From assembly GCF_001639275.1 (NCBI RefSeq), contig NZ_LWMU01000042.1, positions 1 through 45,266 on the forward strand: DNA of 45,266 nt, read 5' to 3'. Source of the DNA: Methanobrevibacter oralis (GTDB lineage: Archaea > Methanobacteriota > Methanobacteria > Methanobacteriales > Methanobacteriaceae). The translations under genes and the position numbers were made by a program. Under the pieces are notes generated by a model. It had not been told where the DNA came from and made no database searches. It saw only the letters and a program-made list of their open reading frames with translations. Shown one piece after another: positions 8,227-17,258 of this stretch (positions are counted from its first letter, which is position 1; every line of letters begins with the position of its first letter).

Positions 8227-9015
8227 ATGAGTTCATCTTTTAAAGGTCCAGCAGATGTTGCAAAAGCTGTTGCATCTACTGGTGGAGTTAAAGGGTCTGC
8301 TAATTTAGTAAATTTAATTTTACTTTCATTTTTAGCAGGTGCTTACATTGCATTTGGTGGTTTACTTGCAGAAGTTGCTAACGCTGGTATGTTAGATGCG
8401 GGTGCACCGCTTGGTTTGTCTAAATTTGTATTTGGTGCAGTGTTCCCAGTTGGTTTAATTATTGTTGTTCTTGCAGGATCAGAATTATTCACTGGAAACA
8501 TAATGTTTATGACAATGGGAGTTTTAGATGGTCAATCATCTATTGGTGGTCTTGCTAAAAATTGGGTATTTAGTTGGGTATTCAATTTTGTCGGTGCTAT
8601 TTTTGTAGCATTTGTACTTGCATATTTATCAGGTATTGCAACAGATCCAGTCATTTCTGCAGGAGCTATTAAAGTTGCATCTGCGAAAGTAGGTTTAAGT
8701 TGGGATCAAGCATTTTTAAGGGCTATTGGTTGTAACTGGCTCGTATGTTTAGCTGTATGGCTTGCAAATGCATCTGATGATATAATTGGTAAAATATTTG
8801 GTATTTGGTTCCCAATCATGGCGTTTGTATGTATTGGATTTGAGCACAGTGTTGCAAACATGTTTTTCATACCATTAGGTATGTTTTTAGGTGCTGAGGG
8901 TGTAAATTGGAGTACTATGATTATAAATAATTTAATTCCTGTATCTCTCGGTAACATCGTAGGTGGTGCTATATTCGTAGGTTGTATTTATTGGTACACA
9001 TACCTTAAAGAATAA
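8227..9015 (+). CDS. fdhC: Formate transporter FdhC (FNT family)
   Basis: An integral membrane channel of the formate/nitrite transporter family that brings formate into the cell for FdhAB. The 262-residue product has six hydrophobic segments with family signatures: [24 protein letters not shown]-like sequence ([12 protein letters not shown]) and the [12 protein letters not shown] block; NWLVC lies in the fourth helix region. ATG 8227 is chosen because GAGGTTGAT lies just upstream; an in-frame ATG at 8188 would start inside the operator-like inverted repeat. First gene of fdhCAB, separated from fdhA by 60 bases that hold a strong hairpin. Confidence 0.95.
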   Translation: MSSSFKGPADVAKAVASTGGVKGSANLVNLILLSFLAGAYIAFGGLLAEVANAGMLDAGAPLGLSKFVFGAVFPVGLIIVVLAGSELFTGNIMFMTMGVLDGQSSIGGLAKNWVFSWVFNFVGAIFVAFVLAYLSGIATDPVISAGAIKVASAKVGLSWDQAFLRAIGCNWLVCLAVWLANASDDIIGKIFGIWFPIMAFVCIGFEHSVANMFFIPLGMFLGAEGVNWSTMIINNLIPVSLGNIVGGAIFVGCIYWYTYLKE

Positions 9016-9041
9016 ATAAGGAACTTTTAAAGTTTCTTATT
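9015..9041 (+). other. Intercistronic hairpin between fdhC and fdhA
   Basis: Two 13-base arms (9015-9027 and 9029-9041) are complementary with a single G-U pair, so the RNA can fold into a stem of about 11 bp with a small loop. A T-rich tract (TTTTTT near 9046) follows. It could be a partial terminator, an RNA-processing site or a stabiliser that sets different transporter and enzyme levels. The fdhA ribosome-binding site GGAG at 9063-9066 lies downstream and stays free. Confidence 0.6.
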
Positions 9042-9075
9042 AAACTTTTTTAAAATCAATTTTGGAGATTATAAA

Positions 9076-11220
9076 ATGGTTGATATTAAAATTGTTCCAA
9101 CAATCTGTCCATATTGTGGTACTGGTTGTGGAATTAACTTCGTCGTAAAAGACGATAAGATTGTAGGTGTCGAACCTTATAAAAGACACCCAGTAAACGA
9201 AGGTAAAGTATGTCCAAAAGGTAACTTTGGATATCAATTTATTAACAGAGAAGATAGATTAACTACTCCGTTAATTAAAGAAAATGGTGAATTCAGAGAA
9301 GCTTCATGGGATGAAGCATTAGATTTAGTTGCTAACAAACTTAAAGAAGTATCTGATGAAGATCCAAACAAAGTTGGATTCTATGCATGTGCTCGTTCAC
9401 CAAACGAAAATATTTATATTACTCAGAAATTAGCTAGGGTAGCTTGTGGTACTCAAAATGTTGACCACTGTGCTCGTATCTGTCACGGTCCTACTGTAGC
9501 TGGTCTTGCAAATACTTTTGGATCAGGTGCTATGACCAATGGATTTGACAGTATTAAAGAAGCAGATTATATTTTCTGTATTGGGTCAAATAACATGGAA
9601 GCTCACCCATTATTTGGACGTAAATTAATTCAATCTAAGAAAAATGGTGCTAAATTAGTTGTTTTAGATCCAAGGTTCACTCCTACTGCTAAAATTGCTG
9701 ACGAATATGTTGAATTTGAAACAGGAACTGATGTAGCTTTAATGAATGCTATGATTAAAGTAATCATTGATAAAGGATTACAAGATGATGAATTCATTAA
9801 AAACAGAACTAAAGGTTTCGAAGAAATGAAAGAAACTGTTCAAAAATATACTTTAGATATGGCTTCAGAAATTACTGGAATCAAACCTGAAGTAATTGAA
9901 CACTTAGCTGTTGAATATGCATCTGCTGATAAAGCAGCTATTGTATATTCATTGGGTATCACTGAACACTCTCACGGTGCAGATAATGTAATGTCTACTG
10001 CTAACCTTGCAATGTTAACTGGTAACATTGGTAGGGAAGGAACTGGTGTAAACCCATTAAGAGGACAAAACAATGTACAAGGTGCTTGTGATATGGGTGC
10101 ATTACCATCTGATTATGTTGGATACAGAAAAGTAGAAGATCAGGAAACTACTGACTGGTTCAATGAATACTATGGTGTAAATCTTCCAGCTAAAAAAGGT
10201 TTAACCTTAGTTGAAATGATGAATGCAGCTCATGCTGGTGATTTAAAAGTATTATATATTCATGGTGAAGACCCTGTATTATCTGATGCAGATATTAAAC
10301 ACACAAGAGAAGCTCTTGATAATTTAGACATGTTAATTGTACAAGAATGTTTCATGACTGATACTGCACAATGTGCTGATGTTATTTTACCTGCTGCAGG
10401 TTGGGGTGAGCAAGAAGGTACTTTTACCAGTGGTGAAAGAAGAGTTCAATGTTTACACAAAGCTCAAGAACCACCTGAAGGTGCTTGGTTAGATTGGAAG
10501 ATTATGGAAGAAATTGCTGTTAGAATGGGAGTTCCAAGAGAAAAATTCCATTATGAATCTTCTGAAGAAATCTTCGATGAAATTAGAGAATGTGCACCAA
10601 TCTTCGCTGGTATGGATCGTAAAAGATTAGATACTCCTGAAGCTCTTCACTGGCCATGTCCATCTGAAGATGATCCATGTCAACCATTAATGCACAAAGA
10701 TAAATTTGCACATCCTGATGGTTTAGGTATTTTCCAAGCTTTAGAACACAAAGGTCCTGTTGAAGTTGTAGATGAAGAATATCCATTATTATTAACAACC
10801 ACTAGGGTATTATTCCATTATCATGCTGCTATGACTAGAAGGTGTGAAACTTTAGATAATGAAGTAAAAACTGGATTTATAGAAATCAACACTGAAGATG
10901 CAAAAGAATTAGATATTATTAACGGTGAGGTTGTTAAAGCATCATCTAGAAGAGGATCTATTGCAATTCCTGCTCGTGTAACTGATGATATTAGAAAAGG
11001 TATTGTAAACATTCCTATGCACTTTGCAGAATGTGCTGCTAATGTATTAACTAACTCTGATTCTTTCGATCCTAAATCTAAAATGGTTGAATTAAAGGCA
11101 TGTGCTATCAAAGTAGAAAAATTCGATGAAGCTGTTGAAATCAAAACTCAACTCTTTAAAGATGGAACTGTTACTGATATCGCAGCAGAAGATTACACAA
11201 CTACTATTATAGGAAAATAA
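9076..11220 (+). CDS. fdhA: Formate dehydrogenase alpha subunit, F420-type, Mo/W enzyme
   Basis: Catalytic subunit that oxidises formate to CO2 at a bis-MGD Mo or W centre; electrons pass to FdhB and F420. The 714-residue product starts with the [4Fe-4S] motif (C11, C14, C18, C46), then the molybdopterin oxidoreductase domains. The metal ligand is Cys136 in ARICHGPT, encoded by TGT at 9481-9483, so this is a cysteine and not a selenocysteine enzyme. The following histidine (H137) is the conserved catalytic partner. The molybdopterin dinucleotide-binding domain occupies about residues 570-690. There is no signal peptide, so the enzyme is cytosolic. fdhB follows after 16 bases with a GGGGAG site. 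Confidence 0.97.
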   Translation: MVDIKIVPTICPYCGTGCGINFVVKDDKIVGVEPYKRHPVNEGKVCPKGNFGYQFINREDRLTTPLIKENGEFREASWDEALDLVANKLKEVSDEDPNKVGFYACARSPNENIYITQKLARVACGTQNVDHCARICHGPTVAGLANTFGSGAMTNGFDSIKEADYIFCIGSNNMEAHPLFGRKLIQSKKNGAKLVVLDPRFTPTAKIADEYVEFETGTDVALMNAMIKVIIDKGLQDDEFIKNRTKGFEEMKETVQKYTLDMASEITGIKPEVIEHLAVEYASADKAAIVYSLGITEHSHGADNVMSTANLAMLTGNIGREGTGVNPLRGQNNVQGACDMGALPSDYVGYRKVEDQETTDWFNEYYGVNLPAKKGLTLVEMMNAAHAGDLKVLYIHGEDPVLSDADIKHTREALDNLDMLIVQECFMTDTAQCADVILPAAGWGEQEGTFTSGERRVQCLHKAQEPPEGAWLDWKIMEEIAVRMGVPREKFHYESSEEIFDEIRECAPIFAGMDRKRLDTPEALHWPCPSEDDPCQPLMHKDKFAHPDGLGIFQALEHKGPVEVVDEEYPLLLTTTRVLFHYHAAMTRRCETLDNEVKTGFIEINTEDAKELDIINGEVVKASSRRGSIAIPARVTDDIRKGIVNIPMHFAECAANVLTNSDSFDPKSKMVELKACAIKVEKFDEAVEIKTQLFKDGTVTDIAAEDYTTTIIGK

Positions 11221-11236
11221 ATGGGGAGTAGATAAT

Positions 11237-12436
11237 ATGAGCACAGAAAATATGTACTATGCATACTCTGCTATTGATGATATTAAACAAAAAGGGGAAT
11301 ATGGTGGTGTTGTAACTACCATAATGAAATATTTATTAGAAAACAATATTGTAGATGGTGTCGTTGCTGTTGAAGAAGGAGTAGATATTTACGATGCTGT
11401 CCCTTGTCTCATAACAAAATCTGAAGATGTTATTAAAACTGCAGGTTCAATCCACTGTGGTACATTAAACCTAGCTAAGTTTGTATACAAATATTTAGAT
11501 GGATGCAGAGACATGAAAATTGCAGTTACTTGTAAACCTTGTGATGCAATGACTATGAGAGAATTAATGAAAAAAGGCAAAATCATTGAAGACAATGTAA
11601 TTATGATTGGTGTAAACTGTGGTGGAACAATGCCTCCAGTACCAACCATGAAAATGATTAAGGATGTATATGAATTAAATCCTAAAGATGTTATCAAAGA
11701 AGAAATTGCTAAGGGTAAACTCATAATGGAAACTGCTGATGGAGAAGTAGCATTTGGTATCGAAGATTTAGAAGAAGAAGGAATGGGTAGAAGAGAGAAT
11801 TGTCAAAGATGTTCTTTAAAAATCCCATCAAACACTGACATTGCACTAGGAAATTGGGGAGTAATTGGTCCTTTAGCTGGTAAAGCTACTTTTGTTGAAA
11901 CATTTTCTGACAAAGGAGCTAAAATCCTTCAAGAGGTTATTGATGCAGGTTTAATTGCTGTTGAAGAACCAATTGAAAAAGGTGTCGAAATAAGAGAAAA
12001 AATTAACAACGTAATGCTTAAAAATTCTGCTAAGAAAAAAGAAGAAGATTTTGCAGGTACAACTGGAGATATTATTGATGTATTTTACAAATATGATGAA
12101 GAATTTTCTTCTTGTATGAAATGTTATGGTTGTCGTGAAGCATGTCCACTCTGTTTCTGTGAGGATTGTTGTCTTGAAGCAGAAGGTCCAGAGTGGGTAC
12201 CTGGTGGATACACTCCTGCTGCACCATTTTTCCATTTAACTCGTATGGTACACATGGTTGATGCATGTACCAATTGTGGCCAATGTAGTGAAGTATGTCC
12301 ATGTGAAATTCCTGTAGCAAAAGTATGGAACACTGTAAACAACAAAGTTAAAGAAATATATGGATATCAAAGTGGATTTGATGTAGATCAACGTATTCCA
12401 TTCACTGATCATATATCTCATGCTAAAAAGTTATAA
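11237..12436 (+). CDS. fdhB: Formate dehydrogenase beta subunit, F420-reducing (FrhB family)
   Basis: Carries FAD and iron-sulfur centres and reduces coenzyme F420 with electrons from FdhA. The 399-residue product has the FrhB/FdhB N- and C-domains (GEYGGVVTT near the start; [33 protein letters not shown]). The C-terminal region has cysteine clusters starting at C293 ([11 protein letters not shown], then PLCFCEDCC) and C344 ([12 protein letters not shown]), consistent with two [4Fe-4S] clusters. In related organisms FdhAB can also join heterodisulfide reductase, but no hdr gene is in this window. Ends in a strong hairpin terminator. Confidence 0.96.
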   Translation: MSTENMYYAYSAIDDIKQKGEYGGVVTTIMKYLLENNIVDGVVAVEEGVDIYDAVPCLITKSEDVIKTAGSIHCGTLNLAKFVYKYLDGCRDMKIAVTCKPCDAMTMRELMKKGKIIEDNVIMIGVNCGGTMPPVPTMKMIKDVYELNPKDVIKEEIAKGKLIMETADGEVAFGIEDLEEEGMGRRENCQRCSLKIPSNTDIALGNWGVIGPLAGKATFVETFSDKGAKILQEVIDAGLIAVEEPIEKGVEIREKINNVMLKNSAKKKEEDFAGTTGDIIDVFYKYDEEFSSCMKCYGCREACPLCFCEDCCLEAEGPEWVPGGYTPAAPFFHLTRMVHMVDACTNCGQCSEVCPCEIPVAKVWNTVNNKVKEIYGYQSGFDVDQRIPFTDHISHAKKL

Positions 12437-12456
12437 TAAAGCTATTTAGCTTTATT
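12435..12456 (+). terminator. Hairpin/T-rich terminator of fdhCAB
   Basis: AATAAAGCTA / TAGCTTTATT are perfect 10-bp arms with a 2-base centre overlapping the fdhB stop, followed by TTTTTTATTCTTTTTTT. The A-rich 5' arm and poly-T tract could also serve moaA on the other strand. Confidence 0.7.
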
Positions 12457-12510
12457 TTTTTATTCTTTTTTTGATTTAATAGAAATTTAATTTAAAAATA
12501 GTTTTTTTTA

Positions 12511-13437
12511 TTAATTAAAAGGCTTTCGATTGTCAATACCTTTAATGAAAATTTCTTCTAATTTTTTTTCACTTTCATTATTTCTCACATGAGAAATTAG
12601 TTCAACAAGATTATCATTTCTAAGCAAACAAGGTTTAATTTTACCGTCAGGGGTTATTCTTAATCTACTGCAGTTTGCACAAAAATTACTATTGTCAACA
12701 GGTTTAACTACTTCGATTTCTCCACCGTTGATGTAATATTTTTTACGGCCTTGCATAAATTTACGTGTTTTAATATTATCAGCTATATTAGACAATTCTT
12801 CTTCGATAGTATCTAGGTTATAATGATATTCTGCACTAAATTCATCATCTTCACAATTTTCACTTTCTATCAATTCAATTAATTGAAGTACAATATTGTT
12901 ATCTTTACAGAATTTGAACATGTCTTTAATTTCAAATTGATTAATGTCTTTCATTATAACCATATTTATTTTAACAGGATAAAATCCTACTTCAACACTT
13001 TTTAAAATTCCTTTTTTTGCAGAGTCTAAATAATTTTTTTTAGAAATAAATTGATAAGTTTCAGGATTTAAAGTATCTAAACTAACATTTACTCTATCAA
13101 GTCCAACATCTTTTAAATCTTGGGCATATTTTTCTAATAAAACACCATTTGTTGTCATTGATATATCTTCAAAGCCAAGACTAGAAATTTTTTCAACAAT
13201 TTCAACTATGTCTTTTCTAATTAATGGTTCTCCACCAGATATTCTGATTTTTCTAACGCCTATCTTTTTAGCTATTTTACAAATTGTATATAACTCATCA
13301 GGAGTCATTTCATCTTTTGATGAAACCATTCCATCGTGATGGCAGTATAAACAATTAACATTACATCTGTTTGTCAATGTTATTCTTAAAGATATGATGG
13401 GGCGATCAAATTTATCTTTTACAGGTTGGGAACTCAT
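12511..13437 (-). CDS. moaA: GTP 3',8-cyclase MoaA
   Basis: A radical-SAM enzyme that starts molybdopterin biosynthesis by cyclising GTP. The N-terminal SAM cluster motif is C25-X3-C29-X2-C32 (CNVNCLYC). The C-terminal substrate cluster is CANC followed by 13 residues and Cys ([14 protein letters not shown]). [12 protein letters not shown] is the glycine-rich SAM segment. The length of 308 is slightly short and the protein ends in RKPFN without the GG tail of bacterial MoaA. The ATG abuts the mobB stop, so mobB-moaA is one operon on the minus strand. It serves FdhA and FwdB/FwdD, whose genes flank it on both sides. Confidence 0.95.
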   Translation of the reverse strand: MSSQPVKDKFDRPIISLRITLTNRCNVNCLYCHHDGMVSSKDEMTPDELYTICKIAKKIGVRKIRISGGEPLIRKDIVEIVEKISSLGFEDISMTTNGVLLEKYAQDLKDVGLDRVNVSLDTLNPETYQFISKKNYLDSAKKGILKSVEVGFYPVKINMVIMKDINQFEIKDMFKFCKDNNIVLQLIELIESENCEDDEFSAEYHYNLDTIEEELSNIADNIKTRKFMQGRKKYYINGGEIEVVKPVDNSNFCANCSRLRITPDGKIKPCLLRNDNLVELISHVRNNESEKKLEEIFIKGIDNRKPFN

Positions 13438-14475
13438 TTATTCAATCTCCACATCAATTTTCACATCTTTAATTTCATCATCAATATGTAATGTTTTTAA
13501 TATTCCAAATATGCTTTCTTTTAAAATACCTTTTACAAACGCATTGATTTTAATAATTTCATCATTTATTATAAGAGAAACATTTGCATTGTAAATGTCA
13601 TTGTTTTCGATATTTTCGATATCTATTTGTATATTTTTAGCTTTTTCATTAGTTTGAAGGGATTTGACAATTCCTATAATTGAATTTGCAACTATTGACT
13701 TTACAAATTCATTGATTTCAATTTTTTCACCGTTAATTATTATATCAGATTTTTTAATAGCGGAATCTATTTTTTCTTTATCATTTATTAGCACTTCAAT
13801 TTTATCAACAGTATCTACACCATATTCTTTGGTATGAAGACTATTTATGATTCCAACAAGGGTTTGTTTAATATAATCGCTAACAAATCTGTTTAATCCA
13901 ATCACTTTATCGTTAACAGATAGGTAACTGTGTACATCATCTAATTCATCAGTTTTAATATTTCCATTTCGAATTTCATGAGCTATTTCTTCTCCATTAT
14001 TGTATCCGCAATTATCTAAAAATAATGTATCAACAATGTCATGGCCCTTTTCTTCGATAAGGTCAGCTAATTCATTAATCATTTCATAATCTGCTTCAAA
14101 GGGATTAACTTCTTTTATTGTATATTCATCAACAATTTCCGGTGATGTTGCTATTTTGGGATAGTTATATTTTTTAAATCCTTCAATAATTACAAAATCA
14201 AAATTACCTAAATGTTTTAGTAAATATAGAATTCTATTTAAATCATATTCTTCTTTTACATTAAAAAATGTAGTGGAACCTATACCCACAACTAAATTAG
14301 CTCCAGCTTGTTTATGTCGCCATGTATCAGTGTTCGGTTTATCCATTTCTATATTATGATGAGAATGTTTAACTGAAGCTACATTATATCCTCTTTTTGT
14401 AAGTTCTCTAATAAGTTTTGTAGTTAATGAAGTTTTTCCAGAATTTTTATTTCCAACAATAGATACTATTTTCAT
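13438..14475 (-). CDS. mobB: MobB-type molybdopterin-guanine dinucleotide protein with triplicated C-terminal module
   Basis: Residues 1-160 form a MobB-like GTPase: P-loop GNKNSGKTS (8-16), VKHSHH (35-40) and the IIEGFKKY block (96-103). It is thought to aid addition of GMP to molybdopterin. Residues about 150-170 (LFLDNCGYNNGEEIAHEI) form a conserved linker. The remainder is unusual: three homologous units at about 184-232, 243-288 and 299-345, each with a pattern like V-N-D/G-x-x-I-x-x-N-x-F-V, then a helix ending GI(I/V/L)xSL, then a K-x-I-x-I-x-I strand. The total of 345 residues is about twice the size of bacterial MobB. First gene of the mobB-moaA operon; ribosome-binding site GGGGATTATAAAATG. 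Confidence 0.85.
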   Translation of the reverse strand: MKIVSIVGNKNSGKTSLTTKLIRELTKRGYNVASVKHSHHNIEMDKPNTDTWRHKQAGANLVVGIGSTTFFNVKEEYDLNRILYLLKHLGNFDFVIIEGFKKYNYPKIATSPEIVDEYTIKEVNPFEADYEMINELADLIEEKGHDIVDTLFLDNCGYNNGEEIAHEIRNGNIKTDELDDVHSYLSVNDKVIGLNRFVSDYIKQTLVGIINSLHTKEYGVDTVDKIEVLINDKEKIDSAIKKSDIIINGEKIEINEFVKSIVANSIIGIVKSLQTNEKAKNIQIDIENIENNDIYNANVSLIINDEIIKINAFVKGILKESIFGILKTLHIDDEIKDVKIDVEIE

Positions 14476-14531
14476 TTTATAATCCCCATGTAATATTTAT
14501 AATAACAATGATTATTAACTTAACCGATATT

Positions 14532-14552
14532 TGTTGATGTGTAGTATCAACA
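14532..14552. promoter_or_regulatory. Inverted repeat TGTTGAT-N7-ATCAACA upstream of mobB
   Basis: Perfect 7-bp arms with 7-base spacer GTGTAGT. It contains ATGTGTAGT (14537-14545), close to the ATGTGTAAT half-site of the fwd leader palindrome. It lies about 60-75 bases upstream of mobB in the divergent mobB/fwd region. Confidence 0.4.
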
Positions 14553-14554
14553 TA

Positions 14555-14572
14555 TTTTAGGTAAGCCTAAAA
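14555..14572. promoter_or_regulatory. DtxR/IdeR-like box TTTTAGG-TAAG-CCTAAAA
   Basis: Perfect 7-bp inverted arms around TAAG. The TTAGG-N4-CCTAA core matches the general form of operators bound by DtxR/SirR-type metalloregulators. It sits between the divergent mobB-moaA and fwd operons, closer to mobB. A near copy precedes the DUF2249 gene at 36493-36508. Confidence 0.45.
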
Positions 14573-14782
14573 ATTTTCATTATTTTATGCATATTTTGTA
14601 ATACTTTTAATGGTAGTTAGTATGATATTTTTTTCATATAAAATCATATTTTCATTATATTAAAGTATTTTTAATAATTATTTTTTATTATTACTTTATT
14701 TTCTTTATTATTTATATCTATAAGTTATAATATAGTCTTAAATTATAATTTAGTAAATTTTAATTAATTTTATAATTTTTTA

Positions 14783-14800
14783 ATGTGTATTATTACCACA
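14783..14800. promoter_or_regulatory. Imperfect copy of the ATGTGTA operator just upstream of the fwd TATA box
   Basis: ATGTGTATTATTACCACA resembles the palindrome at 14860-14878 with one shifted base. It directly precedes the TATA-like element at 14802-14812, so the two sites would flank the fwd core promoter. Confidence 0.35.
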
Positions 14801-14801
14801 G

Positions 14802-14812
14802 TTATATTTAAA
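14802..14812 (+). promoter_or_regulatory. Probable TATA box of the fwd operon
   Basis: TTATATTTAAA lies about 80 bases before the fwdH ATG at 14890. Transcription would start near 14833, leaving a leader of about 55 bases that includes the palindrome. The remaining parts of 14476-14889 are AT-rich and contain no gene. Confidence 0.45.
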
Positions 14813-14859
14813 ATTTGTGTCTTGATTTTAGTAGGCAAGTATTTATTAATAAAAAACAT

Positions 14860-14878
14860 ATGTGTAATCATTACACAT
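14860..14878. promoter_or_regulatory. Perfect 19-bp palindrome in the fwd leader
   Basis: ATGTGTAATCATTACACAT has 9-bp perfect arms around a central C. It ends immediately before the fwdH ribosome-binding site GGTGG (14879-14883). It could be a protein-binding operator or, in RNA, a hairpin next to the ribosome-binding site. The same half-site occurs at 41-49 and 72-80. Confidence 0.6.
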
Positions 14879-14889
14879 GGTGGTTCAAA

Positions 14890-15348
14890 ATGCCAAAACA
14901 TATAGCATCTGGTTTAAAATATTTGGCCGCGGTCAAATTAAAAGATGCGGGTGAAAGTCACCAAGCAATTGCTGAGGAGTTAGGCGTTGATAGATCGACA
15001 ATATCTCATTATTTGAATGGTAGGAACTTATCTTGGAATTCAATAGAGGTTGCGCGGACTATCACTGAATTATCTCCTCGCGATTTTTTAAAGATGACTG
15101 AGGCCATATTTGATGAACCAGATCAGAGTCGTAAAATTGTGAATATTTGCCGAGAAAGAAATTTCGAAGCTAAAGTAGAAGATTCTTGTATTGGTTGCGG
15201 CTTATGTGTAAGCATGTGTCCGATGAAAGCTATTAAGTTAGAATCATTAAAAGCACATGTAGACTCCATACAATGTTGTGGTTGTCAACTATGTAAAGAC
15301 GAATGCCCAACTAATTCGATAAAAATTTTGGAGATTGAATATGATTAG
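14890..15348 (+). CDS. fwdH: FwdH-like protein: helix-turn-helix fused to a 2[4Fe-4S] ferredoxin
   Basis: First gene of the tungsten formylmethanofuran dehydrogenase operon. The 152-residue product has an N-terminal helix-turn-helix (about residues 12-48: LAAVKLKDAGESHQAIAEEL, then GVDRSTISHYLNG) and a C-terminal ferredoxin domain with two [4Fe-4S] motifs (CIGCGLCVSMCP and CCGCQLCKDECP). Homologues are named FwdH, or FwdE in some papers, and have been treated as electron-transfer subunits, but the DNA-binding half suggests an iron-sulfur-sensing regulator. ATG 14890 is preferred because GGTGG lies 7 bases upstream; an in-frame start at 14815 would place a palindrome inside the gene. Its end overlaps fwdF by 8 bases. 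Confidence 0.85.
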   Translation: MPKHIASGLKYLAAVKLKDAGESHQAIAEELGVDRSTISHYLNGRNLSWNSIEVARTITELSPRDFLKMTEAIFDEPDQSRKIVNICRERNFEAKVEDSCIGCGLCVSMCPMKAIKLESLKAHVDSIQCCGCQLCKDECPTNSIKILEIEYD

Positions 15349-16438
15349 AAATTTAAAAGAGGTCAACGACAATAACTTTGACATCACAAGATCTGCCGAA
15401 GAAGTAAGAAACTTGTCTTTTAAAGATGACATCTGTCTTGGGTGTGGAATTTGTGAATTTACTTGTCCTGTTGGCGCAATTGAATTAAATGCAATTGCTG
15501 TTGATGCTCGTAGTAGAGTGTCTAATGCAATTTACTTTAGTGGACATGATAAAATCGCTCAAAATTTCCGTGATGATTTTGATGTTCAAAAGATTACTGT
15601 AAACGAAAATAAATGTGTTTTATGTGGTATGTGTAGTGGTTTATGTCCTGTTGACGCATTAGTATTAACTATTAATGACGTGCCGATTAGAGAAATTGAA
15701 GCATATCCTCATTATAACGCTTTTTCCGAAATCGACGACGATGAATGTATTTACTGTAAAAGATGTGAAATTGCATGTCCTCGTGATGCTATTGTCATTG
15801 AAAGAAAATTACCAGTACGTGCTGACTTAGTAACTGGTGAAATTGAAGTAAATGAAGATGAATGTATCTACTGTGGGGTATGTGAAGAATTATGTCCTGC
15901 AGAAGCAATTATTGTAGATAAAGAAACAGGTAAAGAATCTATTGAAATTAACACTGACAATTGTGTTTATTGTCTTGTTTGTAAAAAAGCTTGTCCTACA
16001 AATGCAATTAAAGCAGTTTGTAGATCTTGTTCTTATGGAGAATATGACTTAAATCCTGCTAAAGCTGTTGTTAAAGGGAATTCCATCATTGACTCAGAAC
16101 TTTGTGTATATTGTGGTTGGTGTGAAGGTGTTTGTCCAACTGACGCAGCTAAAACTAAAAAACCATTTAAAGGAACTTTAGAAGTAGATCAGGATAAATG
16201 TCAAGCTTGTGGAGCATGTGTAGATATTTGTAATTGTAATGCTTTAGCATTCCCAATTTCTAATGCACCTGGTTCAAGATTAGATCATGTCATCACTAAT
16301 GATGAGTATTGTATTCGCTGTAAAGCATGTTCTAATGCTTGTCCTAATGGTGCAATTACTGTAACCAGAACTGAAATTGATCATACTCCTATAAATTCAA
16401 CAACTTGGAAAGAAGCTTTAGATGCAATTAAAGACTAG
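15341..16438 (+). CDS. fwdF: Polyferredoxin FwdF with eight [4Fe-4S] motifs
   Basis: An electron-wire subunit of formylmethanofuran dehydrogenase, 365 residues. I count eight CX2CX2CX3C motifs in order: CLGCGICEFTC, CVLCGMCSGLC, CIYCKRCEIAC, CIYCGVCEELC, CVYCLVCKKAC, CVYCGWCEGVC, CQACGACVDIC and CIRCKACSNAC. They correspond to four two-cluster ferredoxin repeats. The seventh motif ends CNCNAL instead of CPxxAI. Family knowledge: FwdF carries electrons from ferredoxin or heterodisulfide reductase to the FwdB active site and joins Fwd units into larger assemblies. ATG 15341 is preferred to TTG 15335 because GGAG ends 7 bases before it. Confidence 0.95.
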   Translation: MIRNLKEVNDNNFDITRSAEEVRNLSFKDDICLGCGICEFTCPVGAIELNAIAVDARSRVSNAIYFSGHDKIAQNFRDDFDVQKITVNENKCVLCGMCSGLCPVDALVLTINDVPIREIEAYPHYNAFSEIDDDECIYCKRCEIACPRDAIVIERKLPVRADLVTGEIEVNEDECIYCGVCEELCPAEAIIVDKETGKESIEINTDNCVYCLVCKKACPTNAIKAVCRSCSYGEYDLNPAKAVVKGNSIIDSELCVYCGWCEGVCPTDAAKTKKPFKGTLEVDQDKCQACGACVDICNCNALAFPISNAPGSRLDHVITNDEYCIRCKACSNACPNGAITVTRTEIDHTPINSTTWKEALDAIKD

Positions 16439-16446
16439 GTGTTTAT

Positions 16447-16677
16447 ATGGAACTTAAAGTTAATCAAGATAATTGTTTAGGATGCGGGATTTGTGTAATT
16501 GCTTGTCCTGTTAACGCAGCTATCAGTCCAGAAAATGCTGGTGGTAATGGTGCAAAAACTGAAGAAGTCGTAATCATGGTAGAAAACGGATTTATTAAAT
16601 TATTCAGTTCTGAAAAATGTGAATTGTGTGGAACATGTCAAATGTTTTGCCCAGTAAATGCTATATGGTTAGAATAG
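16447..16677 (+). CDS. fwdG: FwdG, small 2[4Fe-4S] ferredoxin subunit
   Basis: 76 residues with two cluster motifs, [16 protein letters not shown] and [16 protein letters not shown]. It links the FwdB/FwdD catalytic unit to the FwdF polyferredoxin. It begins 8 bases after fwdF with AGGTG as ribosome-binding site, and is followed by fwdD 11 bases later. Confidence 0.95.
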   Translation: MELKVNQDNCLGCGICVIACPVNAAISPENAGGNGAKTEEVVIMVENGFIKLFSSEKCELCGTCQMFCPVNAIWLE

Positions 16678-16688
16678 GAGGAATAATA

Positions 16689-17258
16689 ATGCATTATGCT
16701 AATACTTATTTAGAAAAACCTGTAGTGCCTGATGTAAAAATTACTGGTGAAGGAACTACTGATGTTCTTAAATGTATGTTAAACACTGGATCTGATATTT
16801 ATCAAGGGGCATGTAAGAAAAGAGGTTCTACCTTAAAAGAAGAATATAAAAACGTGTCAGGAACTTGTTATATGGATCCAAGAGATATGGCTAAATTAGG
16901 TGTAAACAATTGGGACACTGTTTTAGTTAAAACTGATTGGGGAGAAGTTGTTGTAAATGCTGCAGTATCTAGAGATGCTCCTCATGAAGGAACTATATTT
17001 ATTTGTAAAGGCCCATGGGCTAATACTGTTGTAAGTCATGATACTTACTGTTGTTCTGACCCTACTTACAAAGGTGTTAAATGTACTGTAGAAAAAACTG
17101 ATAGAAAAGTATTACTCATGGCTGATTTAATGAGGTGGGTATACAAAAAATATGTTGATGAAGATGATAATGATGTTGTTGAAAACATGGAATCTTTAGG
17201 CGAAAGGCCAGTATACAAAGGACGTAAATGGGAGGAGTTGATTGATCATGACTTATGA
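16689..17258 (+). CDS. fwdD: FwdD, molybdopterin dinucleotide-binding subunit
   Basis: Binds part of the tungsten-bis-MGD cofactor together with FwdB. The core, about residues 15-125, has the MoPt-binding barrel features: [40 protein letters not shown], then [21 protein letters not shown]. The product is 189 residues; the characterised homologues I recall are about 130, so residues about 130-189 look like a lineage-specific C-terminal extension rich in acidic and aromatic residues. ATG 16689 follows AGGAGG at 16677-16682. Its 3' end overlaps fwdB by 11 bases. Confidence 0.93.
   Translation: MHYANTYLEKPVVPDVKITGEGTTDVLKCMLNTGSDIYQGACKKRGSTLKEEYKNVSGTCYMDPRDMAKLGVNNWDTVLVKTDWGEVVVNAAVSRDAPHEGTIFICKGPWANTVVSHDTYCCSDPTYKGVKCTVEKTDRKVLLMADLMRWVYKKYVDEDDNDVVENMESLGERPVYKGRKWEELIDHDL

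Noticed and set aside
9481-9483. Possible selenocysteine at the FdhA or FwdB metal ligand
   Set aside because: The codons are TGT in both fdhA (9481-9483) and fwdB (17629-17631), so both are cysteine enzymes.
11389-12421. Several overlapping antisense frames opposite fdhB
   Set aside because: They mirror the cysteine- and proline-coding bias of fdhB, lack start signals and share no recognisable motif.
14815-14889. Longer N-terminus for FwdH starting at 14815
   Set aside because: It would put the 19-bp palindrome and the GGTGG site inside the gene and begin about 18 bases before the expected transcript start; the helix-turn-helix starts after 14890.
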